From Gammaproteobacteria bacterium (GTDB taxonomy: Bacteria > Pseudomonadota > Gammaproteobacteria > SZUA-229), in NCBI GenBank assembly GCA_011051475.1, contig DRLE01000267.1, forward strand, positions 1 to 32,816: 32,816 bases of DNA. The letters run 5' to 3'. A program made the position numbers and the translations under genes. Below are positions 7,763 through 17,948 of the stretch, in pieces. The notes below the pieces were generated by a model that made no database searches, was not told where the DNA came from, and saw only the letters and a program-made list of their open reading frames with translations. Positions within the stretch are counted from its first letter, which is position 1; every line of letters begins with the position of its first letter.

Positions 7763-10276
7763 ATGGCTGAAGTAACAGTAAAACAACTTGCAAGTGTTGT
7801 CGGCGCGCCGGTCGAACGTTTACTTGAACAGATACAGGACGCGGGTCTGACCGATATCACGTCACCGGATTCACTCCTGTCTGACAAGGATAAACTGCAC
7901 CTGCTGAGCTATCTGCGTGGACAGCACGGTAAGGGCGGCGCAGAAACAACGACGGCCAAACCGCTGAAGGTTGCCCCCAAGCGCAAGAGCGAAATCAAGG
8001 TCGGTGGCAGCAAGACGGTTGAGGTGCGTCGCAAGCGCACCATTACGCGTCCCCCGGTAACCGAAACGGTTGCGGCTGAAACACCCGCGGGTGAAGAGGT
8101 CAAGCCGAAAGAACTGACCGAGCTGGAAAAGCTGCGTGAAGAACAGAAGCGTCGCGAGGAAGAGCGTGAACGCGAGCGCAAGCTGAAAGAAGAGCGTGCC
8201 CGTGCGCGCGAGCTCGAACAGCAGGAAGAGGAGAAGCGTCGTGCCGAAGCCAGGGCCAGTGCCGAGAAAGCGGCCAGTGCTGACAAGGCCAAAGCAGAGG
8301 TGGCAACACCGGATGTGCTCCAGGCCACCGAGGTTCGCAGCCAGAAAACCCAGTCGAAGAAGCACAAGGACCACAAGGACAAGGATACCCTGTACGGTCG
8401 CAAGGAGCTGCATGTATCCAGCGACCAGAGCGGCCGACGCAAGAAACGCAAGGGCAAGCAGGCCCGTGTTGCGTCTTCTGTCGACACCAAACACGGTTTC
8501 GAGAAACCGGTTGCCGCCATCGTGCGCGATGTTACCGTGCCCGAAACCATTACCGTCGACGAGCTGGCAAAACGCATGTCGATGAAAGCCGGCGAGCTGA
8601 TCAAGGCACTGATGAAGATGGGCGTTATGGCCACCATCAACCAGGTGATTGATCAGGATACCGCGGTGCTGGTGGTCGAAGAGCTGGGGCATAACCCGAT
8701 CGTGGTCAATGAGGATGATTTTGAAAAATCGCTGCTGGCGCGTGATACTTCCGGCCTGGAAGAAAAGCCGCGGCCACCGGTGGTTACCATTATGGGCCAT
8801 GTCGACCATGGCAAGACCTCGCTGCTCGATTACATCCGCAAGTCCAAGGTGGCGGCCGGCGAAGCCGGCGGTATTACCCAGCACATCGGTGCCTACCATG
8901 TGGAAACCGACAAGGGCGTGATCACCTTCCTCGACACACCGGGCCATGCCGCCTTTACCAGCATGCGTGAGCGTGGCGCCAATGCTACCGATATCGCGAT
9001 TATTGTTGTGGCCGCCGACGACGGTGTCATGCCGCAGACCATTGAAGCCGTGCAGCATGCCAAGGCTGCCGAGGTGCCGATTATTATTGCGGTCAACAAG
9101 ATCGACAAGGAAGGCGCCGATCCCGATCGCGTGAAAAACGAGCTGGGTAATTACGAGATTATTCCGGAAGAGTGGGGCGGCGAGAATATTTTCGTCAATG
9201 TTTCCGCGCTGACCGGCCAGGGCATTGACGAACTGCTCGACGCCATTTCCCTGCAGGCCGAACTGATGGAGCTGAAAGCGCCGGTTGACGGTCTGGCCAA
9301 GGGTGTTGTGCTGGAGGCCTCGCTGGACAAGGGCCGTGGTGTTGTCACCACCGTGCTGGTACAGGAAGGCACACTGAAAAAAGGCGACATTATGCTGGCC
9401 GGTGAAGACTTCGGTCGTGTGCGCGCCATGTTCGACGAATTCGGCCACAGTATAGAAAGTGTTGGCCCATCCATGCCGGCAGCGGTTATTGGTCTGTCCA
9501 GCACACCGAATGCCGGTGATGAAATGCAGGTGCTGGCCGATGAGCGCACCGCACGTGAAGTTGCCCGCAACCGTCAGGAAAAAGCCCGCCAGGCACGCCT
9601 GGCCGCGCAGCAGGCGAACAAGCTCGAATCCATGTTCGACCAGATGCAGTCCGGTGAAGTGAAGAAGCTGAACATCCTGCTCAAGGCCGATGTGCAGGGT
9701 ACCCTGCATGCAATTTCCGACGCGCTGCTGAAACTGGCCGAAGACAATGACCAGGTTGATGTGCGCATCGTCGGCTCCGGCGTTGGCGGTATCAATGAAA
9801 CCGATATCAGTCTGGCGGCAGCATCCGATGCCATCGTTATCGGCTTTAATGTGCGAGCTGACGCAGCGGCGCGTCGCGCTGCCGCCGAGCGTGGCGTCGA
9901 GCTGAACTACTACAGCGTTATCTATGAACTGATCGACGAAGTCACCAAGGCCCTCACCGGTATGCTCAAGGCGGAATACCGCGAGCAGATTATCGGCATG
10001 GCCACGGTACAGGAAGTCTTCAAGTCACCCGAATACGGCCAGATTGCCGGCTGTCTGGTGACCGAGGGCGTGGTGCGCAAGGACGCACCGATCCGCGTAC
10101 TGCGTGACAATGTCGTGGTGTTTGAAGGCGAGCTGGAATCGCTGCGTCGCTTCAAGGACAATGTCAACGAGGTGACCTCCGGTACCGAGTGTGGCATTGG
10201 CGTGAAGAACTACGACGTGAAAGTGGGCGATCAGATCGAGGTCTTCGAGCGCGTCGAGCTGGAACGTAAACTGTAA
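7763..10276 (+). CDS. infB: Translation initiation factor IF-2
   Basis: GTPase motifs [32 protein letters not shown]; basic/charged N-terminal region; downstream of nusA. Confidence 0.98.
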   Translation: MAEVTVKQLASVVGAPVERLLEQIQDAGLTDITSPDSLLSDKDKLHLLSYLRGQHGKGGAETTTAKPLKVAPKRKSEIKVGGSKTVEVRRKRTITRPPVTETVAAETPAGEEVKPKELTELEKLREEQKRREEERERERKLKEERARARELEQQEEEKRRAEARASAEKAASADKAKAEVATPDVLQATEVRSQKTQSKKHKDHKDKDTLYGRKELHVSSDQSGRRKKRKGKQARVASSVDTKHGFEKPVAAIVRDVTVPETITVDELAKRMSMKAGELIKALMKMGVMATINQVIDQDTAVLVVEELGHNPIVVNEDDFEKSLLARDTSGLEEKPRPPVVTIMGHVDHGKTSLLDYIRKSKVAAGEAGGITQHIGAYHVETDKGVITFLDTPGHAAFTSMRERGANATDIAIIVVAADDGVMPQTIEAVQHAKAAEVPIIIAVNKIDKEGADPDRVKNELGNYEIIPEEWGGENIFVNVSALTGQGIDELLDAISLQAELMELKAPVDGLAKGVVLEASLDKGRGVVTTVLVQEGTLKKGDIMLAGEDFGRVRAMFDEFGHSIESVGPSMPAAVIGLSSTPNAGDEMQVLADERTAREVARNRQEKARQARLAAQQANKLESMFDQMQSGEVKKLNILLKADVQGTLHAISDALLKLAEDNDQVDVRIVGSGVGGINETDISLAAASDAIVIGFNVRADAAARRAAAERGVELNYYSVIYELIDEVTKALTGMLKAEYREQIIGMATVQEVFKSPEYGQIAGCLVTEGVVRKDAPIRVLRDNVVVFEGELESLRRFKDNVNEVTSGTECGIGVKNYDVKVGDQIEVFERVELERKL

Positions 10277-10300
10277 TCATTCAGACAAGCTTTACTGTCA

Positions 10301-10744
10301 ATGCCTAGAGAGTTTACACGTAGTCAGCGTATGGCGGAGCAGCTCCGCCGTGAGCTGGCTGAAATCGTACGCGATGAAATCAAGGACCCGCGCCTGGGTT
10401 TTGTTTCCTTTACTGAAGTGCGCATGAGCCGTGATCTGAGTCACGCCGTGGTGTACTGCTCGTTCCTGGAGAATGAAAAACAGGACGAGAGCATGGAAAT
10501 TCTCAACCGGGCCGCGGGCTTTATCCGCCGTGAAATCGGCAAACGCATTCGCGCCCGTATTGTTCCCACCATCAAGTTCGTTGTCGATGACAGCGCCAGT
10601 CGTGGCGCCGTTATGGATGAATTGATACGTGAGGCGAGGGAAAAAGACCGCCTGAGTGAGCATGACGACGTGGATATGGAAGGCAGGGGAACGGATGAAG
10701 GCCAGGGCGATAATACGCAAGACGGGCCCTTAACCGACAAATAA
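10301..10744 (+). CDS. rbfA: 30S ribosome-binding factor RbfA
   Basis: MPREFTRSQRMAEQLRRELAEIVRDEIKDPRLGFVSFTEVRMSRDLSHAVVY; conserved position. Confidence 0.96.
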   Translation: MPREFTRSQRMAEQLRRELAEIVRDEIKDPRLGFVSFTEVRMSRDLSHAVVYCSFLENEKQDESMEILNRAAGFIRREIGKRIRARIVPTIKFVVDDSASRGAVMDELIREAREKDRLSEHDDVDMEGRGTDEGQGDNTQDGPLTDK

Positions 10745-10785
10745 ACAACACGCCATAGCGAACAGTACCGGACCGGCGGCAGGCT

Positions 10786-11742
10786 GTGGCAAGCATCAAG
10801 AGTAAGAGTAAAGTGGCAAGACGTAAAAACAAGGGGCGTAATATCAGCGGCGTACTGTTGCTGGACAAACCGTCCGGCGGCAGCTCAAACCACGCGCTGC
10901 AGCGGGTAAAGCGCCTGTTCGGTGCGGCCAAGGCCGGGCATACCGGCAGCCTTGATCCGCTGGCCACCGGCATGCTGCCGGTGTGCCTGGGCGAGGCGAC
11001 CAAGATTTCCGCCTTTCTGCTCGACGCCGACAAGACCTACCGACTCAAGTGCCGGCTAGGGGTGACCACCGACACCGGTGATGCCGAGGGCGAGGTGCTT
11101 GAAACACATGATGTTTCCGGCATAACGCGGGATGACATCGAAAAGGTGCTGCCGGCCTTTATCGGTGAAATCGAGCAGGTGCCGCCGATGTATTCGGCGA
11201 TCAAGCACAATGGCGAGCGCCTCTACAAGCTGGCGCGCCAGGGCATCGAGGTCGAGCGCAAGGCGCGTAAGGTCACGATTTACGATATCAAATTGCTCAG
11301 CTACGAGCAGGATATTCTCGAACTGGAAGTCAGCTGCTCAAAAGGCACCTATGTGCGCACCCTGGTGGAGGATATTGCGAGCAGACTCGGCCCCGGCGAT
11401 GAGTCCGTCGGCGCGCATATTACCGAGCTGCGCCGCCTCAGCGTCGGTCCCTACGAGGGCAATATGCTGACCATGGAACAGCTGGAAACCCTGGCCGAGC
11501 AGGGCTTCGATGCCCTGGATGCCGTGCTGCAGCCGGTTGACAGCGGCGTGGCCGACTGGCCGGACGTTCATCTGGGCGCCGATGCCGCCTTTTATGTGCA
11601 GCAGGGTCAGCCGGTAATGGTGCCTCACGCCCCGACCCACGGCTGGGTAAGAATTTATGACCAGAGCCATTTTCTCGGGATCGGTGAGATCCAGGACGAT
11701 GGCATGGTCGCACCACGGCGTATGATCAGGCAGTGTGCCTGA
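10786..11742 (+). CDS. truB: tRNA pseudouridine(55) synthase TruB
   Basis: GVLLLDKPSGGSSNHALQRVKRLFGAAKAGHTGSLDPLATGMLPVCLGEATK; GTG start; conserved position. Confidence 0.96.
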   Translation: MASIKSKSKVARRKNKGRNISGVLLLDKPSGGSSNHALQRVKRLFGAAKAGHTGSLDPLATGMLPVCLGEATKISAFLLDADKTYRLKCRLGVTTDTGDAEGEVLETHDVSGITRDDIEKVLPAFIGEIEQVPPMYSAIKHNGERLYKLARQGIEVERKARKVTIYDIKLLSYEQDILELEVSCSKGTYVRTLVEDIASRLGPGDESVGAHITELRRLSVGPYEGNMLTMEQLETLAEQGFDALDAVLQPVDSGVADWPDVHLGADAAFYVQQGQPVMVPHAPTHGWVRIYDQSHFLGIGEIQDDGMVAPRRMIRQCA

Positions 11743-11850
11743 AAAAAGTTGGTCGTTGACAGTCGGCAGTTGACAGTTAAAAACATGGCCGCAAAGCGGC
11801 TACGCTTTTACTGTCAACTGATGACTACCTACTGCCAACTGGTTTTTTTT
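11743..11850. repeat. Palindromic intergenic repeat (GTTGACAGT family) between truB and rpsO
   Basis: Inverted arms AGTTGACAGT (11768-11777) / ACTGTCAACT (11810-11819) extend imperfectly outward (GTTGGTCGTTGACAGTCGGC... / ...CTACTGCCAAC) and enclose GCCGC-AAA-GCGGC; ends in T8. Confidence 0.85.
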
Positions 11851-11903
11851 ATGATAAAATCGCCATCCTTTTAATATAGTCAAAATCAAGTTTCGGAGTA
11901 TTC

Positions 11904-12173
11904 ATGGCTTTATCGACCGCAGAAAAAGTCGAAGTTGTTGAAAAATATCAGCGTAAAGAAGGAGATACCGGTTCTCCAGAAGTACAGGTTGCGCTGCTGA
12001 CAACTCGCATCGTGCAATTAACTGAGCACTTTAAAGATCACAAACATGACCACCATTCCCGTCGTGGTCTGTTACGCATGGTTAACCAGCGCCGCAAGCT
12101 GCTGGATTATCTGAAAGCGAAAAACGTTGATCGTTACAAAGAACTGATCAGCAGCCTCGGTTTACGTCGCTAG
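11904..12173 (+). CDS. rpsO: 30S ribosomal protein S15
   Basis: 89 aa, [71 protein letters not shown]. Confidence 0.98.
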   Translation: MALSTAEKVEVVEKYQRKEGDTGSPEVQVALLTTRIVQLTEHFKDHKHDHHSRRGLLRMVNQRRKLLDYLKAKNVDRYKELISSLGLRR

Positions 12174-12228
12174 AAAAACACCTTCGGTACTGCCGGCACG
12201 GTTCGTACCGCGGGTGTTTTCTGTTTTT
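12174..12228 (+). terminator. Long hairpin with T-rich tail downstream of rpsO
   Basis: AAAACACC-TT-CGGTAC ... GTACCG-C-GGTGTTTT then CTGTTTTT. Confidence 0.7.
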
Positions 12229-12345
12229 GCAGCGCCGGTTTTTCCGGCGGGCAACTAAACAGCGGCGGTGTTTATTATTAGTGTTTAATATTAATGCGCA
12301 GCAGCTCCGGGTTTCGGCCCAGGGTCATAATCAGGAAACAGAAAA

Positions 12346-14445
12346 GTGAAACCTACAGCAATCAAGAAAGAATTTCAGTACGGCGACATTCCCGTTATTC
12401 TGGAAACCGGTGAAATCGCCCGCCAGGCAACCGGTGCGGTCAAGATCAGCATGGCGGATACTGTCGTCCTGGTGACCGTGGTAGCGTCCAAGGAATCGGA
12501 AGAGGGCAGAGACTTCTTCCCGATGACGGTTAACTACCAGGAGCGCACCTACGCTGCCGGCAAGATTCCCGGTGGTTTCTTCCGCCGCGAGGGCCGCGCC
12601 TCCGAGGCCGAAACCCTGACCTGTCGCCTGATCGACCGTCCGATTCGCCCGCTGTTTCCCAAGGGTTTCAATAACGATGTGCAGATTATCGCTACCGTGA
12701 TGTCTGTCTGTGATGAAGTCGACCCCGAAATCCCCGCCATTATCGGCGCTTCTGCCGCCCTGAGTGTTGCCGGTGTGCCGTTTATGGGTCCGCTGGGCGC
12801 CGCCCGCGTTGGTTATAAAGACGGCGAATATCTGCTTAATCCGAGCAGTGAAGCGCTGGAAACATCCGATCTGGACCTGGTTGTTGCCGGTACCGCCAAT
12901 GCCGTGCTGATGGTTGAATCCGAGGCCAAACTGCTGTCCGAAGAAGTCATGCTGGGTGCGGTGATGTACGGCCATGAGCAGATGCAGGTGGTGGTTAATG
13001 CCATCAACGAATTTGCCGCCGAAGTAAACACACCGAAATGGGACTGGACCCCGCCGGTTGCCGACGAAGCCCTGGCTGCAAAAATCGCCGAAGTCAGCAC
13101 CGAAGCGCTGACCGCTGCCTACCAGATTGCTGACAAGCTGGAACGCCAGGATGCGGTAAAGGCCGTTAAGAAAGCGGCGGTGGAAGCCCTGGTTTCCGAT
13201 GATGAAGATGGCTGGAACGAAGGCGATGTGGTTGCCGCCTTTGGCAAGCTGGAGAAAAAGATTGTTCGTGGCCGCATTATCGCCGGTGAAAAACGTATCG
13301 ATGGCCGTACCACCTCCGATGTGCGCGACATTACCGTTCGTACCGGCGTACTGCCGCGTACCCACGGCAGCGCCCTGTTCACCCGTGGCGAGACCCAGGC
13401 GCTGGTGGTAACCACGCTGGGTACCGCCCGTGACGCGCAGATTATCGACGCGCTCAGCGGTACCTACCGTGAAAGCTTTATGCTGCACTACAACTTCCCG
13501 CCATACAGCGTCGGCGAGACCGGCATGGTCGGCTCACCCAAACGCCGTGAAATCGGCCACGGCCGCCTGGCCAAGCGCGGTGTGCTGGGTGTAATGCCCA
13601 GTGAAGAAGAATTCCCGTACACCATTCGCGTGGTTTCTGAAATTACCGAATCCAACGGTTCCAGCTCCATGGCTTCCGTCTGTGGCACCAGCCTGTCACT
13701 GATGGACGCCGGTGTGCCCATCAAGGCACCGGTAGCCGGTATCGCCATGGGTCTGATCAAGGAAGGCGATGACTTCGCCGTACTCTCCGATATCCTGGGT
13801 GACGAAGATCACCTGGGTGATATGGACTTCAAGGTAGCCGGTACCGAAGAAGGTATCTGCGCCCTGCAGATGGATATCAAGATCGACGGTATTACCCGCG
13901 AAATCATGGAGCAGGCGCTGGCGCAGGCCAAAGACGGCCGTAACTATATTCTCGGTGAAATGAACAAGGTGATCTCCGAGCCTCGCACCGAGATGTCACA
14001 GTACGCCCCGCGTTACCTGAACATCAAGATTCATCCGGACAAGATCCGTGATGTTATCGGCAAGGGCGGCGCGGTTATCCGTCTGCTGACCGAGGAAACC
14101 GGCGCTGCCATCGATATCGACGATGAAGGCAATGTAAAGATTTCCTCCAGCGATCTTGCTGCAGCCGAGGAAGCGCGCAAGCGTATCGAGCAGATCACTT
14201 CCGATGCCGAGGTTGGTGTTGTCTACAACGGTACCGTGAAGAAGATCATGGACTTCGGCGCCTTCGTCGAAATCCTGCCCGGCAAGGACGGGCTGGTGCA
14301 TATTTCGCAGATCTGTGAAGAGCGCGTCGAAAATGTCAGCGACAAGCTGGCTGAAGGCGACACCGTCAAGGTCAAGGTACTGGAAATCGACCGCCAGGGA
14401 CGTATCCGCCTGAGCATGAAAGAAGCCGACGATATTACCGCCTGA
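12346..14445 (+). CDS. pnp: Polyribonucleotide nucleotidyltransferase
   Basis: 699 aa; RNase PH-like domains, KH ([25 protein letters not shown]) and S1 ([19 protein letters not shown]); follows rpsO; GTG start. Confidence 0.98.
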   Translation: MKPTAIKKEFQYGDIPVILETGEIARQATGAVKISMADTVVLVTVVASKESEEGRDFFPMTVNYQERTYAAGKIPGGFFRREGRASEAETLTCRLIDRPIRPLFPKGFNNDVQIIATVMSVCDEVDPEIPAIIGASAALSVAGVPFMGPLGAARVGYKDGEYLLNPSSEALETSDLDLVVAGTANAVLMVESEAKLLSEEVMLGAVMYGHEQMQVVVNAINEFAAEVNTPKWDWTPPVADEALAAKIAEVSTEALTAAYQIADKLERQDAVKAVKKAAVEALVSDDEDGWNEGDVVAAFGKLEKKIVRGRIIAGEKRIDGRTTSDVRDITVRTGVLPRTHGSALFTRGETQALVVTTLGTARDAQIIDALSGTYRESFMLHYNFPPYSVGETGMVGSPKRREIGHGRLAKRGVLGVMPSEEEFPYTIRVVSEITESNGSSSMASVCGTSLSLMDAGVPIKAPVAGIAMGLIKEGDDFAVLSDILGDEDHLGDMDFKVAGTEEGICALQMDIKIDGITREIMEQALAQAKDGRNYILGEMNKVISEPRTEMSQYAPRYLNIKIHPDKIRDVIGKGGAVIRLLTEETGAAIDIDDEGNVKISSSDLAAAEEARKRIEQITSDAEVGVVYNGTVKKIMDFGAFVEILPGKDGLVHISQICEERVENVSDKLAEGDTVKVKVLEIDRQGRIRLSMKEADDITA

Positions 14446-14480
14446 TTCAGTATCAACTGATTCGCGATTACTGTTCGGTT

Positions 14481-14507
14481 AAAAAAGGAGCTTCGGCTCC
14501 TTTTTTA
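14481..14507 (+). terminator. Intrinsic terminator of pnp
   Basis: AAAAAAGGAGC-TTCG-GCTCCTTTTTT. Confidence 0.92.
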
Positions 14508-14654
14508 TTGCCTGACTTGTTTTTCCTGTATGCAGTCGTTTTTTATGTGCCAATATGCCAGTGAAAAAAAAGCAGGGAAAGCTGACAAATCAGTAATTTG
14601 AGCTAGACTCATAAAAAATATTATCCGATTCTGTATTCGAACCTGGGGGACATC

Positions 14655-15230
14655 ATGGATATAACAATAAAAAACATCCGAACTCTTACTTTAGGCAGCT
14701 GCCTTGTGGCTCTGACGGCCTGCTCAAGCTCACCAGCGCCATGGACCCAGGAAGATCCCTGGAGCTCCAAGCGTGCAGCCGAAGAAGAAAGCCTGCCGCC
14801 TGATGAAGCCGTAGCAGATACTTCATTGAACGATCCCGTGTTACTTGCTGACGAGACGGTAGTTGCTGAACCCGAACCTATTTATATGCAGGAACCCGAA
14901 GCCGAACCGGCACCCGAGGTAATTGTCGAGGTTGTCGCCGAGGAGCAGACGCCCGAACAAACAATCCTGTCCCTGCCGGGTAGTAACTATGCCGTACAGG
15001 TTTATGCCAGTAAAACCCTGTCCAGCATAGAGAAATACAAGGCGGATAATGAGCTTAATGAATATATGATCGTCAAAACCGATCGTAACGGTGAGACGGT
15101 ATACGTGCTGGTGGATGTTTATCCTGACCGCGCCACCGCCAGGGCCGCGGCTGCTGACATCGAAGCGAAAACAGGTTCCAAGCCCTGGGTTCGCTCTGTT
15201 GCCGGCCTGCAGAAGATCGTCGCTCAGTAA
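14655..15230 (+). CDS. SPOR-domain lipoprotein
   Basis: Lipobox LTAC after a short signal; acidic Pro-rich linker; C-terminal SPOR-like region NYAVQVYASKTLSSIEKY...VYVLVDVYPDRATARAAAADIEAKTGSKPWVRSVAGLQ. Confidence 0.75.
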   Translation: MDITIKNIRTLTLGSCLVALTACSSSPAPWTQEDPWSSKRAAEEESLPPDEAVADTSLNDPVLLADETVVAEPEPIYMQEPEAEPAPEVIVEVVAEEQTPEQTILSLPGSNYAVQVYASKTLSSIEKYKADNELNEYMIVKTDRNGETVYVLVDVYPDRATARAAAADIEAKTGSKPWVRSVAGLQKIVAQ

Positions 15231-15248
15231 AACCTGGCTTGCCAGATT

Positions 15249-15279
15249 AAAAAAGGCCGGTTTTTCCGGCCTTTTTTAT
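15249..15279 (+). terminator. Intrinsic terminator
   Basis: AAAAAAGGCCGG-TTTTT-CCGGCCTTTTTT. Confidence 0.92.
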
Positions 15280-15440
15280 GCCTGCCTGGAGCCTGAGTGA
15301 AAACCCTTTCCACGAAAAATAATGCTGCCGGGTAAAGACCATACCGGTATTTTGTTGTAGTATCACGCTGTTAAACTTACCTGAATCAGCCTTTGGAATC
15401 TGCCTTTGTCGTGTCGTATTTCAGTCCCGGAGAAACAGCC

Positions 15441-16313
15441 GTGTTGAAGACCGGAAGTTTTCGCCTGTTGCAGTATTGTGTTTTTATTGTCCTGCTGATT
15501 GCTGCAACAGGTTGCAGCCAGGTTGTGTCCAACGCCAAGAAGGCGTTTTCCGAGGACCTTGCCGCGACCATTCTGAGCTTTGATGACCCGGAAACCATCG
15601 GCAAAGCAGTGCCTTCCTACCTGATTCTGGTCAGCAGCATGATCAAGGGTGACCCGGAGAATGCGGGTCTGCTGAAAACCGGTGCGCAGTTATACAGCGC
15701 TTATGCAGGCAGTTTTACCGACAGCCCTGAAAGCAAACTGGCGCTCAGTCGCCGGGCGTTCGACTATGGCAGCCGGGCCATGTGCCTGCGCAATGAAAAC
15801 CTTTGTGACGCGGCATTACAGCCTTTTTCCGAGTACAGAGAGCACCTGGCCAGTGTTGATATCGAGCAGGTCGATTTTCTTTTTGTTTTTGCCACCAGCT
15901 GGGCCGGTCTGATCGAGGCCAACAGCGCTGACTGGAACGCGGTTGCCGACCTGCCCAGGGTGCGTGTTGCGCTTGAGCGGGTGCTGGAACTGGATGAAGG
16001 CATCAGTAACGGCAATGCACATCTGTATCTGGCCGTACTGGACTCATTGTTACCGCCCGCACTCGGCGGTAAACCGGAGCTGGCAAAGCAGCATTTTGAA
16101 AGAGCTATTGAGCTTTCCCACGGCAGCAACCTGATGGCCAGGGTCCTGTACGCTGAAAAATACGCGCGCCTGCTGTTTGACCGCGAGCTGCACGACCGTC
16201 TGCTGGAGGAGGTGCTGGCCGCCGATGTCGGTGAGGGCGACGAGGTGCTGGCAAATACGCTGGCAAAACAGAAGGCGGCCGAACTGCTGGCTGATGGCGA
16301 TGATTATTTTTAA
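15441..16313 (+). CDS. TRAP transporter TatT-family (TPR-like) lipoprotein
   Basis: Likely GTG start at 15441; lipobox ATGC; helical repeat protein (SYLILVSSMIKGDPENAGLLKTGAQLYSAYAGSF...; AVLDSLLPPALGGKPELAKQHFERAIELSHGSNLMARVLYAEKYARLLFDRELHDRLLEEVL) immediately upstream of dctP-like gene. Confidence 0.82.
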   Translation: MLKTGSFRLLQYCVFIVLLIAATGCSQVVSNAKKAFSEDLAATILSFDDPETIGKAVPSYLILVSSMIKGDPENAGLLKTGAQLYSAYAGSFTDSPESKLALSRRAFDYGSRAMCLRNENLCDAALQPFSEYREHLASVDIEQVDFLFVFATSWAGLIEANSADWNAVADLPRVRVALERVLELDEGISNGNAHLYLAVLDSLLPPALGGKPELAKQHFERAIELSHGSNLMARVLYAEKYARLLFDRELHDRLLEEVLAADVGEGDEVLANTLAKQKAAELLADGDDYF

Positions 16314-16325
16314 GGTAATAAAGCA

Positions 16326-17336
16326 ATGACTGAACAGAGAAAACATACCACCTTGATAAAACTGCTGTGCATTGGCCTGGTGCTGGTCTTCGCTCCCCTG
16401 GCCGCCCTGCAGGCAAAAACAATAAAAATTGCCACCCTCTCGCCGGAAGGTACCTACTGGATGAAACAGATGCGGGCCGGGGCTAAGGAAATAAAGGAAA
16501 AAACCGGTGGCCGCGTCAAGTTCAAGTTCTATCCCGGTGGCGTTATGGGTAATGACGAAAACGTCCTGCGCAAGATGCGTGTCGGTCAGTTGCAGGGTGG
16601 CGCGATTACCATCGGCAGTCTGGCAGCGGCTGTTCCGGACAGCACGATATATGGCCTGCCGTTTCTCTTTTCCAGCCTGGAGCAGGCAGAAAAAATCCGC
16701 AAAACCACGGACCCGATGCTGATCGATGAAATGGCGAAAAAAGGCTATATCAGTTTCGGTATCGCCCAGGGCGGGTTTACCTACCTGATGTCGGTTAACG
16801 AAATTCACAACTTTGATGACCTGCGCAAGCAGAAATCATGGGTGCCGGAAAACAGTGATGTTGCTCTCGCAGTTTATGATTATATCGGCATTACGCCTAT
16901 CTCACTGCCCTTGTCTGACGTGCTCACCGGCTTGCAGACCGGCCTGATCAATACTATTTTTACCTCGCCCATCGGCGCGCTGGCATTGCAATGGCATACG
17001 CATATCAACCATGTTGTCGATATGCCGCTTAACTACCTGAGCGCAACCATGATTATCGACAAAAAGGTTTTCGACAGCCTCAGTGAAGCCGACCAGAAAA
17101 CCGTGCGGGAGGTTATGGGCAAGGTATACAGGAATATTGACAGCCAGAACAAGAAAGACAATATTGCCGCGCGCGAGGCATTGATAAAAAAAGGCGTGAA
17201 ATTTCACAAGCTGGCTGATGCCGACCGGGCCGAATGGAAGAAAGCCGGCGACGTTGTCATCGAACAGATGCGCAGGAAATACCAGTATACGCCGGCCCTG
17301 TATAATGCGGTTACGGCAGGCAGGCACCCTGAGTAA
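16326..17336 (+). CDS. TRAP transporter substrate-binding protein (DctP family)
   Basis: TIKIATLSPEGTYWMKQMRAGAKEIKEKTGGRVKFKFYPGGVMGNDENVLRKMRVGQLQGGAITIGSL. Confidence 0.92.
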   Translation: MTEQRKHTTLIKLLCIGLVLVFAPLAALQAKTIKIATLSPEGTYWMKQMRAGAKEIKEKTGGRVKFKFYPGGVMGNDENVLRKMRVGQLQGGAITIGSLAAAVPDSTIYGLPFLFSSLEQAEKIRKTTDPMLIDEMAKKGYISFGIAQGGFTYLMSVNEIHNFDDLRKQKSWVPENSDVALAVYDYIGITPISLPLSDVLTGLQTGLINTIFTSPIGALALQWHTHINHVVDMPLNYLSATMIIDKKVFDSLSEADQKTVREVMGKVYRNIDSQNKKDNIAAREALIKKGVKFHKLADADRAEWKKAGDVVIEQMRRKYQYTPALYNAVTAGRHPE

Positions 17337-17426
17337 CAGTGACTTTCACCGGGCGGGCGGTAATACAGGAACAATGCGTATTAAAACAGGTGTTGCTTCC
17401 TGCTGTCATTGCAGCCTGAATTTTTC

Positions 17427-17948
17427 ATGAAGAAACTGATCGCCTTTATCAACAAACTTGAAGATACGCTGCTGGTGCTTATCCTGAGCACCATGATTGT
17501 ACTGGCTATCTACCAGATTATTGCGCGCGATATTTTTTCCGAGGGTGTGGTCTGGATTGATCCTTTTTTGCGTATGCTGGTGCTGTGGGTCGGTCTTGCC
17601 GGCGCGGTAGTGGCTACCCGTACCGACAATCATATCCGCATTGATATTCTCACCCGTCACCTGCCGAAAAAGCTTCAGTTTTATACGCAGCGATTTATCT
17701 ACCTGTTTACCCTTTCCATCTGCCTGTTAATTGCCTGGCATGCCGGTCGTTTTGTGCTCAGTGAATACGAATACCACACCATGGCGTTTTCCGGCATGCC
17801 CGCCTGGATAAGTGCACTGATAATTCCCGTGGCCTTTTTTCTTATTGCCCTGCGTTACCTGGTGCTGCTGTTTGCACCGGTAAAACTGCCGCCGGTGCCT
17901 GTGCCGGTACAGGATATCGATGAAATTGATAAGGATGTGAAGTCGTGA
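17427..17948 (+). CDS. TRAP transporter small permease (DctQ family)
   Basis: Four hydrophobic helices; KLEDTLLVLILSTMIVLAIYQIIARDIF...WIDPFLRMLVLWVGLAGAVVATRTDNHIRIDIL. Confidence 0.9.
   Translation: MKKLIAFINKLEDTLLVLILSTMIVLAIYQIIARDIFSEGVVWIDPFLRMLVLWVGLAGAVVATRTDNHIRIDILTRHLPKKLQFYTQRFIYLFTLSICLLIAWHAGRFVLSEYEYHTMAFSGMPAWISALIIPVAFFLIALRYLVLLFAPVKLPPVPVPVQDIDEIDKDVKS

Noticed and set aside
7871-9709. 612-aa minus-strand ORF
   Set aside because: Fully antisense to infB, with a low-complexity His/Gly/Phe/Leu-rich composition typical of a shadow frame.
12331-13488. 385-aa minus-strand ORF
   Set aside because: Antisense to pnp; no recognisable domain.
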